A stretch of 64,000 bases of DNA, from positions 5,146,001-5,210,000 of the forward strand of contig JAULSR010000002.1 in assembly GCA_030512295.1 (NCBI GenBank), written 5' to 3'. The notes under the pieces were generated by a model, which saw only the letters and a list, made by a program, of their open reading frames with translations, was not told where the DNA came from and did no database searches. A program made the position numbers and the translations under genes. Shown in pieces: positions 54,495 through 64,000 of this stretch; the first letter of the stretch is position 1; every line of letters starts with the position of its first letter. This stretch comes from Bombardia bombarda (Eukaryota > Ascomycota > Sordariomycetes > Sordariales > Lasiosphaeriaceae).

Positions 54495-57400
54495 ATGGCT
54501 GCCAACTCGTCGTCTTTCATGACGCTCCGGACTCGTCGACCGGCCCACGATGAGGGCAGCATGAGCAGCGCTGACTCTACTGTACGTTTCATGTGGTGTT
54601 CCGTGTTCTGTGTTCTGAGTTCGAGCTGGGCTTACATCTAACCGCCTTCCTTCTACTTCTGCAGTATGGCTCGGCCGCCAGCGACACATGTCCGTCAGTA
54701 ACACACGATGTCAGCCGTGTGAGCTACCATGTAAAGCATCTGGAGAGCTTTGCCCAGGTCCTCGAGGAGGTTCGTTCTGGCCCCTTTTTCTCAAGAATTG
54801 CACGTCCGCCATGCCCCCAACTCGCCCGAGCACCCCCGTCTAACATGGGTGGTGTGACCACGTTTAGTCGGCGAGCAGAGCCTTCCCAAACCGCGGCCGC
54901 TCGTTCCAGAGATACTCCAAGGTACACGCCCTGATGCTCCACTGGAAATGCGACGACTTGTTTGTTCTACCTGAGCTCGAGGACCTGGAAAAGTGTCTGC
55001 GGGAAGACTACGACTTTGATACCGATATCTTTTCCATTCCTGATGAAAATGCCCACTTGGATTTGATGCTCAAGATTGGTGACATGGTCAAGAAAGACGA
55101 GTCCGAAGATACCTTGTTTGTTGTTTACTACGGTGGCCATGCCCGCATAGACGAGTCGAGGCAGAGCACCTGGTGTGCAACTCGCCGCCCAGGATCTCCG
55201 TCGCTGCAGTGGTCAGCCATCCAGACCCTCCTCGAGAGGTCTATATCTGACGTCCTGATTCTCCTTGACTGCTGTGCTGGAGCTGCAAGTGCGACATTCC
55301 CGACCGGCCAGAGCATCACCGAGACCATTTCGGCCTCGAGCTGGGATGCCATTGCCCCTGACCCGGGTAGGTACTCGTTTACGAATGCCCTAATCGAAGT
55401 CCTTCAGGAGTGGAGGCTACGAACCTTCTCAGCCGCCATGCTCCACGCCGAGGTCCTTGCTCGCCTCAAACATCCACGCCCCATCCTCATCAACGGGAAG
55501 CACTTCGAGGCCAGGGCGACACCTGTGCATTTTATGATGACATCCAACCACAAGGCCCCGAGCATTGAGATTGGCCGCCTTTTCCCCGACTCCCGTCGCC
55601 CACCCTCTCCACCTCACCACTCTACATCCGAGCCCATACCCATTGGACGGAGGGTACCGGCCGACGACCGTACGAATGCTCCATTCTCGGATGGCCTAAT
55701 TCCTGGCTCAACAGAACCTAACGAAAATGAACCTCATGTCATGATATCATTAGCCCTCGAGGATGACCAACGCTTGGATCTTAATGCTTGGGAGGAATGG
55801 CTGGCCAACTTCCCAGCCATTGCCAAGTATGTCAAAGTACAGGGCGTCTTTAAGAGCCACTCGACTTTACTACTGCTATCTTTGCCAGTCATGGTCTGGG
55901 ATCTTCTTCCAGACGACCCAGCCTGTGCTTTCATCGCATTTATTCGATCAAACAACCTCCTACATGCTCGACCCACAGGTGTCATGACGCCCGAATCCGA
56001 CGTCGCTTCCGGCGGACAAGACATCAGGAACGAGCCAACTTTTGCGGATGGGGAATCTCTATTTTCCGGGGAAACGCTCACGCCTTCTGAAAACCCCAGC
56101 GTCGCCGGTCGCCTTCTTAACCGGAACTATACCACCATTAACGCTCAGCAGGAGCAGGGGCAGCGGTCGGGTGTACGACGACCTGCCGGTTCCGGCATCT
56201 CGGCAGGTAATCGGACAGAGCGCTTCCAGAGCGATGCCATCATTCCAAGCTCGAGCCTTCTCCGCCAACCCTCTTTCGCAAGCCTGCCCACCTCTCTGAG
56301 AAATGTAAACTCGGCCACCCCGTTGGATATGCATGATCGGCAAGAGACAGGTCGCCCGTCTCTCCCTGTGACCACCGATCATAACACACAACCATCCAGC
56401 GAGATAATACCACCAGGATTGGTTGTGAATCGGTACCGAAGCACTAGAAGAATGACATTCATGTCAGATTACTCGATTCCAGATGAAGAACCGTTAGCTA
56501 GTCACGTTGTCAAACGACTGGAAGAGCTCTTTCAAAAGGATCCTGAACCAACTCTGGCTTTCACTGAGCTGTTGGCTTCCAACTTCGGTGTCGAGACTTC
56601 CGACATTCATGTAAGTAAAACTACCATCCCTGTATTCTTCGATACTGTGATAGCTGGTACTGACAAACCAGCTTTGGTACTACCACCGCCGTGAACAGGA
56701 GAGGATGACCGACAACCTGCAGCGCCTAGGGCTTGGAGACCATCCCCAAGAGACCAGAGACGGGGCTCGCATGATTCTCCCCGGACACTTGAACACCCTC
56801 CTCGAGATTTACCCGTCAAAGAGCGTGCTCATTATCGATCTACGGTCATCTACAGATTTCGAAAGGTCGCACATCCATGAAGCGGTTAACCTTCGCGCGC
56901 CTCTAAGTTTCGTCCAGCATACCTCGCTAGAAATGATCGAGGACACACTGGTAGACGACCAGAGCCGCCGCAGTTTTAGCAAATGGTCCCAGTCGAGATG
57001 TGTTGTCTTCTACGACAGGGTCATCGAATTCGACTGGGAATGTCCTGTAGCCGATGCCTTGTATGAGAAGCTCAGGCGTAAGGGCTGGCAGGGGCAGTGC
57101 TTTGTCTTGAAGGGTCACTACCGCGAATTCTCAGCCTCGTTCGATAGGTATATTAGCGGGTCGAAGATGAGCAAGGATGCCAAGGAGTACCTGGACGGCC
57201 TCCGGCAGCGCTCTAGTCCAACACAGGTACGTGGCACACTTTACATATTCCCCCATCTATACGAATAGTTCTGTTCATACTAATACAATCAATAGGAGGA
57301 GGCTTCCCGGCGGCACGAGCGTTACGGCGATTGGTTGAGAGCCTTTGAGAGTGAGGACCGTGTGCCTGTGGTAGATTTGATTCCGGCCAGGAAATTCGAG

Positions 57401-58032
57401 CGGACCCGCGCCCTCGAGCAACGCCAGAAGGAGCTCGAGGCTGAGTTCGAGACACGATTCCCCGCGCTGTACAGAAAGGCCCAATCGTTGCGACCTGTTT
57501 CGCCATCATCACCGTCGCTATCGTTTTCATCGGTCCCCCCTCCCCTTTTACAGCGACCAGTAGCACCTCGGCCGAGACATTCGGAGAGGTGAGGTGGAAC
57601 GACAATGGCGGCGGCGGCGACAACTTCGATAGGAAGGCGCCCCTGGTTGGGCCACTGGCTAGTGGTCTCGATAAGATGCGGGAGGCTAGTGGTTTGGCGA
57701 ATGTGACGACGGCAGTGAGCTCAGATGCCAAGGATGTCGGCGGTGGTGGTGGTTATTCTCAACACCACAGCAATGAAAGCTATGTGGACAGCAAGCTCGA
57801 CTCGTATCCCCCTGATGACTACGACGAAATCGACCCGAAGACGGAGGGTTGGAAGAATGATCCGGCTTTTCAGAGGGCCGGGATAGGGGCAGGGACGACT
57901 AAGCTACAAGAGACCGTCAGCAGTGGTAGTGGGAGTGCTGGCGGTGGTGCTAGCAGTGGCGCGGACGACGGACTGAGGAAAGGACGAAAACGCCCTTTGA
58001 TCTGGGAGAGGCTACGGAGCGGCGGCAAGTGA
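54495..58032 (+). CDS. Caspase-like / homeodomain-like / rhodanese-like multidomain protein
   Basis: Six exons: 54495-54581, 54665-54769, 54868-56610, 56672-57226, 57296-57588 and 57633 (or 57663)-58032, giving about 1060 residues. Residues about 80-290 resemble a peptidase C14 p20 domain: KVHALMLHWKCDD, then FVVYYGGHAR (His about 155) and LILLDCCAGAA (Cys about 200), the usual His/Cys dyad positions. A conserved fungal middle block (LNAWEEWLANFPA, KSHSTLLLLSLPVMVW) follows, then Ser/Pro-rich disorder. Residues about 600-655 (LEELFQKDPEP to LWYYHRREQ) match homeodomain spacing. Residues about 690-815 are rhodanese-like (VLIIDLRSSTDFERSHI; VVFYDRV), with Asp where the catalytic Cys would be. 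A charged helix and Gly/Ser-rich tail end RLRSGGK. The last intron starts at GTGAGG (57589); its acceptor is ambiguous. Function is unknown; protease activity is not shown. Confidence 0.8.
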
Positions 58033-58617
58033 TGGATGAGACTGACGACTGGTCATGATTTGGGTATATCCAGCACCATCAGGGCTTTTCCTTTGCGTTT
58101 TTCTTATCTGTTTTCCCTTCTTTATCATCTCACAACAGTTGGAGTAAAAAACGTGCTGTTTCTTGGAGTTCTGTTTTGGGCGCATCCCTGGTTGGTGAAA
58201 CACACGGCAGGCTGGTTTGAGAATACATTATGGGGTGACTGGCTGGATGCCGAGGTGGTGTTTGTTTTCGTCGATGCCATGTTCTGTCGTAGATGGGCTA
58301 TTACCTTACTTGTTTTGTTTACATGTTGACCAGAACGTATTACAGCAGACCGGTTTTGGCTAGCAGTTTGATATTTGACAGATGATTTTACGTCCACCGA
58401 ATTCCCAGGAAGCTCTTGTCTCCTTGTCTCTCATCCCTTGTTTTTCCTTATTGACGGCGCGTTTCTTTACTTCTTTGAGACTCTATTGTCTTCCTCCGCC
58501 GACCTTAGCAGGCCTAGCCACTCTTGCTTGCCACTAACCCAAACTCATTCGTGATAAGATGATGAATCGTACCTAGTATACTCATCTGATCACCACACGC
58601 TGGCAATGTCCTGCTCG

Positions 58618-58652
58618 CACACACGCACGCACGCACGCACGCGCACACACAC
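58618..58652 (+). repeat. (ACGC)n/(CA)n microsatellite
   Basis: Alternating ACGC units run into a CA run. Confidence 0.9.
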
Positions 58653-61445
58653 CTATCCATACACTTACATGAGCCCCTGGAAAGGTAAACGGACTGACCG
58701 ACAGACATACGTACGTGTGTCCATATACCCAAGAGGATTCTTCTACTTCTCCGGTTCAAGTTGACATGGAAGGGAAGGAGGGACGGGACGGGAGAAGAGC
58801 GAGAGGGTGACGAATACCTCTAACCCCCGCAGGGTAGGGTCTAACCAGATGACTGGGGAAATATATCCGAAGAGCTGGGGAAATGGACAATACCATGCCC
58901 ATGCCGCGTGTCCCACCTACCTACCAATCCCGGGACTTACCCAATGAAAGTCGAATGCCGCGTTTTCTTTTCTCTTGCAAATCCCGGCCGGGGAACGAAA
59001 TATGGTGAACCGTGCCGTCCCGGAAATGCGGGCGAGTGAGCGAGGTGGGTGCATATTGGTGGTTCGGCTGCTCAGTCTAAAAGGAGGTAATGGACGACAT
59101 GCCTGCGACTGCTGGCCTGTCACGGACGGATGTTTACATTGTACCATGCTTACTTGCTTGCTTGCTTGCCACTCAGGTAGATAGGTTGGCGAGACACCCG
59201 TATATGATACTATCATAGTCTATGTGTTTGTCCAGATAGTTAAGTACGTCTTTTGCCGTTGACTGTAATTATGGCCAGGTTTCATATTACTTGGTCTTAT
59301 AGACATGTTGGGTACCGGACTGTTTGAGCTGCTGAAATGGCAATAAAAACCTGCCAAATTCGGCGGTTGCAGCAGTGACATCTCTCTATATTGTGTTGCA
59401 TTTCAAAAAGTATACCAAGCCTTGGGCAGAAAGCCGACTGCAACTGTGATTGATATGTGCGTCCGTTTGTGCGTGCATGCGCCTGCTTTGCTTTGCCTTG
59501 CCTTGCCTTGCCTGCCTACTTGTTTTGTGTAGTGTTGTTTAAAGCAGGGTAGTTAGGTACGTTATGATAGTATACCTATGTAACAAGTTAAACAATAGCC
59601 AACGAGGCGGTATAGCATCTTTCATGTGAGGTTTCCAAGTTTTTTTTCCCCCATGGCCAAGTAGGTAGGCAGTCAGCCCTTCTTGTTTTGAGGCCATGCT
59701 TGGCAGTCCATCCTAAGCATCACAAAAACCCTGTATAAACGGAATTACCCTGAGCTTCGCTTACATGGATGCAAGCTATATCATTGATGATATGCCCCCA
59801 ATCATTAACAGAAGTAACTTTATGTTTCTATCTTATTAATAGCTGTTCAGGTCAAGAGGATGGATTGTCGGGAATGAGGGGGTCGCGTCTCTCTCTCCCC
59901 ATCCCTTCTCTCCTCTTTGAATGGTCAACCAACCAAAACACCCCTGATTTCAGAACCGGGTTCCCTCCCACTTTTGCGGGTTCACTGCCGGGGCCCTAGG
60001 GAACGTTGACGTGACGTGGTGACACAAGAAAGGGCTGTTTTAGAGTGTGGTGGTGTGTGTGGGAAGGAGGGAGAGAGTGAGGTGACGTGTTTTGGGGGTT
60101 ATTATTACCATTATAGAAGCTGTTACCAGGTATCTTGTTGCTGGGTATACTTTAACCGCCTGGATCTCTTGTCCACATGTAGACTTATATCCCGGTGCAC
60201 GTATAAGGCCGCTCGGATCGAAAGCCATTCAGCTCCTTAGGGAGTTGGCCGAGTTTCTGGAAAACCAAGAGCGCAGACAGACACTATGCCTAATCTAGGT
60301 ATACGTATGTACGTATGTACTGTACTGAGCACGAAGCAACCAGTGAATAGATAGCACCCCGTCAGCCACATCAGTTGGAGCCGGTGTTTCTGCCTCAAAT
60401 GTTCTCGAACAAGACCGGACATGTCACCCTGGAGATATTGTTAATGCTTGATAATGTGCCTGACCCTGGTGATGGTTGTATGCCGAGTCCACATGCTCGA
60501 CTTGTGGCTTCTGCCGGCCTTATCGCAGGAGGCTGGCGCGGGGTACGAGGGAACTTTGGGACTTTGGTTACACTCACTCCCCTCGCCTCGACCGGTGACA
60601 TATCAACAGCCTCGATCTTGCTCGGAGCGCAGCGAGACGGAAATCGGATGCAGCCGCGACCCGCGAGGCGCTGCGGCGGCGTGGTGCGGCGCGTGCGCGA
60701 AAAAGAAAAAAGAAAAAAAAGAACGAGTGACAGACTTCTGTGCTTGTATCGACCCAGGGTGCGCTGACAAGCGGCGGCAGAGCGATGCACGCGCACGGGG
60801 GAGGGGGGAGGGGGGAAAGGAAGCAAGCGAAGGTAGGCTTCAGAGAGCTTCCCCGTCTTGGCAGCAGATGCAGAAGGCCAGCCACTGTGACGATCACAAA
60901 CAAAACAAGACGAAAAAGAAACAAATGACTAGAAAGAAATGCCCGAAAGGAAAGGCTATTGTCGATCTAAATAGCCTAAGAACATGACACTGCGATCGCG
61001 AAAACGAACCTAAGATGGGGCTTCTGTTTTCTCCATCTTCCTTTTCTTCTCCCCCCACACTGTGCATCCCTTGCCTTGTTGTTAACTTAGGCCCCTACCA
61101 GCTGTGGTGGAGGTTCTGCGCATTACATGTAGTATGTATACCTTTGAAGCCATGGAGATTGAGGACAGACTGAAGAAGAAATCGAAACGGCAAGAAGAGG
61201 TGGGGGGGGGGGGAAACGTGCTCAAAACAGCAGCACCACCATTAGTATCTTTTCTGTCGCGACAACTGGAATTTTGGAGAGGAGACAAGGGGGGAAACAC
61301 TCGGTAAAAAGTGCAAAAAAGAAGCACGCGATTCGCTCCTGCGAGCGCCTCCACAACAAACCCACTGTTCCCACGAGATGTGACAGCTGCACCTGGGGGC
61401 CCTGGGCAGGGCCAAGGCAACCCCTGGTCCAGCGAGCCATCGAAG

Positions 61446-61497
61446 AAGCAGGCGAGGCAGGCGAGGCAGGCGAGGCAGGCGAGGCAGGCAGGGCAGG
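61446..61497 (+). repeat. 9-bp tandem repeat (GCAGGCGAG)n
   Basis: About five copies of a GCAGGCGAG unit, degenerating into GCAGGCAGGGCAGG. Confidence 0.9.
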
Positions 61498-61602
61498 GAC
61501 TGACGGATCTTGGTTCATCAATTTCATGCGTTTTTGACAGGGCGGGGCGCTTTGGTCGCTCTCTGGCGTGTTTCCCCCCATCCCCTCCCCCTTTGACCCT
61601 TT

Positions 61603-61627
61603 GAAGCTTGGAAGCTTGGAAGCTTGG
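61603..61627 (+). repeat. 8-bp repeat (GAAGCTTG)x3
   Basis: Three copies of GAAGCTTG, each with an AAGCTT palindrome, followed by a CCTAAGG-type duplication. Confidence 0.9.
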
Positions 61628-62435
61628 GGGCCTAAGGCCTAAGGGTGCTTTGCTTGGCTTGGAGGTCTCCACCCACCAACATTTATCCATTCGCTTCGAG
61701 CCACTTTCAGTAAACTCTTCGTCAAGAATGGAGCCCGAGCCTCCTTCTCCGTCCTCTCTCCCTCGCGACGACGCCGTTTGAGAAATGACATGACTGACTG
61801 CTTTTGCTGGGACTTGGGAGACTTTGGATACGGAGGTCTTTCCATCTCTCGCTCTTTTCCCCCTGGTCTTTGCCGACCACCACCAACAGGGGGGCAGTCG
61901 GTATACACAGTACACAGTTGAGCCCTCGCCGACGCCAACGACGGGTACACGTCACGTACGTAACCACTTCGCGCTCAACCCCATCGACTGCAATTTCGGG
62001 CTTCGGCAGCCAGTGGAGATGCAGGGGAGATATGGTCGGCGACCGCTATCCCAGGCTCACAGCGCTCCTGGGATGACCTCTTGTCTGGAAACAGTGCACA
62101 TATCCGTTCCTGGCGTTGCACATACCCCCCCTTCTCCGAGACCCCATCGCTCTTGTTCAACCGGTGAACCGGCATCGCGACGCCAAGGCACTTCTTGGCG
62201 GCTGTCAAACCTGACAGCTCCCGTCATCCAGCGGCGGCGGTGGCGGCGGCGGCGGCGGCGCTTGTTGGCTGCTAGACCGAGTGTACACAGTATGTATGTA
62301 CATACTAGAACTAGCAGCTAGCCCAGGGCCCTGGATTTCTCCAAGTCTCAACTACACACCACAGTATGTACATACGATTGGTAGTTGCCAGTCAGTATTC
62401 GTATAGGGGCAACATCAGAAGCGACGGCCCTTTCA

Positions 62436-62473
<38 letters not shown>

Positions 62474-62475
62474 CC
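62436..62475 (+). repeat. Heptamer repeat (GTATCCC)n
   Basis: Four exact GTATCCC copies with degenerate copies on both sides. Confidence 0.95.
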
Positions 62476-64000
62476 GTAGATCTTATCCCCCTTCTTTCCA
62501 CCTGCTTTTTTCCTCTTCTAGGAATTTGCTTCGTTCGGGACCATGTCGGCCAGAAAGGACAACCGCGGCGGCGGCATGACGGCGAATGACGGCGAATTAC
62601 ATGCTGCTAACAATCAAGTGTCGATGAATGCGACCTGTTGGTTCGCCAATCGCTTTCAAGCGGCGGCAACAAGCCAAACGCAACATCGGAAGCGAAGAAA
62701 AACCATCGAGTTACTCGATTCGAACAACAGAGCAGCTTACTTGCATCACTTCCTCCGCCGTGTGCCAGAATGCTTAGCAACGATCCATCAATGATACGAT
62801 AGCGTAGGCATCGGCCTCTTCGAGTCGGCCCATGTCAGAACCCCGGACGGGATCCCCCTTGTCGCAAAAGCTCCGGTATCCACAACCATGGGGGCGGCGG
62901 ACCAAGGAGTAGCAGCAAGCAGTATCAAGCATCCAGCACGCCAGCCTGCCTATCTGCTAACTGCTTGCAGCAAACCACCGTCACCGGCTTCGCTCGTACA
63001 TACACAATACCTAGGTATGTATCAGATGCATCCGCCGCCGCCGCACCTCGCCCGGCGAGGATTGCTTTTTTCATCAGTGAACCACCAAAATGAAAAAGCC
63101 CCTCACACACGAGCCCACCACCATCATCGGTCTTAGTTCACACCTAGGCCCCTCATGTCTCGGGAACACTAAATTGACTCCCTTCTTCCTTTCCCTGTCT
63201 GTCATATTTCACACTTTCCATGCGTTGGGGCTGAATGACAAGTATCATCCGGGTCGAGACAGGGCTTGGCTATGGATATCATGGTTGCCGTACGGATGGT
63301 GAAAAATGGGCTTTGTGCATAGTATCGGAACGTGGCGCTATTGTTTCTCTTTTGTGCTGCATGCATCCCCTTCACCCTTACTGTGCAAATAATGCCATGT
63401 TTGCCAAGGTACGGAGAAAGCCAACGTTGAAAGTATCCGATAGCTCAAATTCTCCAACGTGGAACGAAGAGTATGGCAGTGCCCTTTTTTTTATCATGCA
63501 ATACCATATTGCCAATCGTATCGCGGTGATAAACCGATTGAGCACGTTGGGTTTCTCTTTTGTGTTTTTCTGTCTTTCTTTTCTACGCTGTTTATTTGCC
63601 GTGCTGTCGAATGATTGACAGCTGTTAGCTAACCCCCAGCGCGGTGTTGATATAAACCAGGTGTTATAGAAAGTTCCTCCTCGCCTTCCACTGCCCTCGT
63701 CAAACCCCGAACGCGACGCTAGATCGAGGATCGAGGATCGAATGCACTAGGCAAAGCAAGCAGGAGGTAGCTACCATGTATGCATCGTTCTAACACGACC
63801 GTAATAGGTCGGGGACGGCGGCAGTTGGCAGACCTGGCAGTTTTCTGTGCCTGCCAGATATATTAATAGATCCGTTTGGGCTCCTTCTCACATATGCATG
63901 GTTGCAGGAACCGATTAGGAGTGCTTAAAGAGGTGGTGACTGGTTGAGCGACTTATATGTTCTCCATGAATCATGGCGATATTCCGTTTCCCATTGCCCG

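Larger units (their letters stand above)
58033..64000. other. Intergenic region, no supported gene
   Basis: About 6 kb of GC-variable sequence rich in tandem repeats and homopurine/homopyrimidine runs. The longest frame (61082-61915, minus) is low in complexity, with a Cys-Leu-Ala repeat produced by a 9-bp tandem repeat, and is not believed. No RNA gene was seen. Confidence 0.5.

Noticed and set aside
61082..61915. 277-codon minus-strand open frame
   Set aside because: Low-complexity composition, Cys-Leu-Ala repeats produced by a 9-bp DNA repeat, no domain and no splice-supported partners.

Overview
The window is nuclear DNA of a filamentous ascomycete (Pezizomycotina), most likely a Sordariomycete. 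The evidence is short introns (about 58-112 bp) with GTRNGY-type donors and CTAAC-like branch points, a C-terminal SRL peroxisomal signal on a Lon protease, and fungus-restricted families (Mhr1/mL67, Pbn1, Zn2Cys6 regulator, caspase-like proteins). Intergenic DNA is long and rich in microsatellites. I saw no rRNA, tRNA, CRISPR array or intact transposon. Species cannot be named from the sequence alone.

Layout. 0-9 kb: idi1 (isoprenoid synthesis, -), a MATE transporter (-), and divergent to it a peroxisomal Lon protease (+). 9.1-25.7 kb: about 16.6 kb with no supportable gene, full of simple repeats and 13-16 bp tandem duplications. 25.7-28.4 kb: a Zn2Cys6/PAS-like regulator (+) whose third zinc-binding cysteine is carried by an 8-nt microexon. 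31.5-38.9 kb: a short unknown protein (-), the mismatch-repair gene mlh1 (+) and a fungal transcription-factor-like protein (-). 40.6-43.7 kb: a PrpF/DUF453 isomerase-like gene and a six-hairpin hydrolase-like gene, both (-). 44.8-49.3 kb: hsp104 (+), with heat-shock elements and a leader free of ATG, and mhr1 (+, mitochondrial). 49.9-53.8 kb: a sulfotransferase-like gene (-) and pbn1 (-, GPI-anchor mannosyltransferase subunit). 54.5-58.0 kb: a six-exon gene (+) for a protein of about 1060 residues that joins a caspase-like domain, a homeodomain-like helical segment and a rhodanese-like domain. 58.0-64.0 kb: no supportable gene, many tandem repeats.

Most genes are unrelated housekeeping functions and do not form one pathway. 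A themed set is possible for the three minus-strand genes at 36.4-43.7 kb (regulator, PrpF-like isomerase, hairpin hydrolase), but this is inference. The best candidates for something undescribed are the caspase/homeodomain-like/rhodanese fusion, the microexon in the zinc cluster, and the long gene-free tract upstream of that regulator. Exon structures were worked out by hand from splice signals and reading frame; none was checked against RNA.
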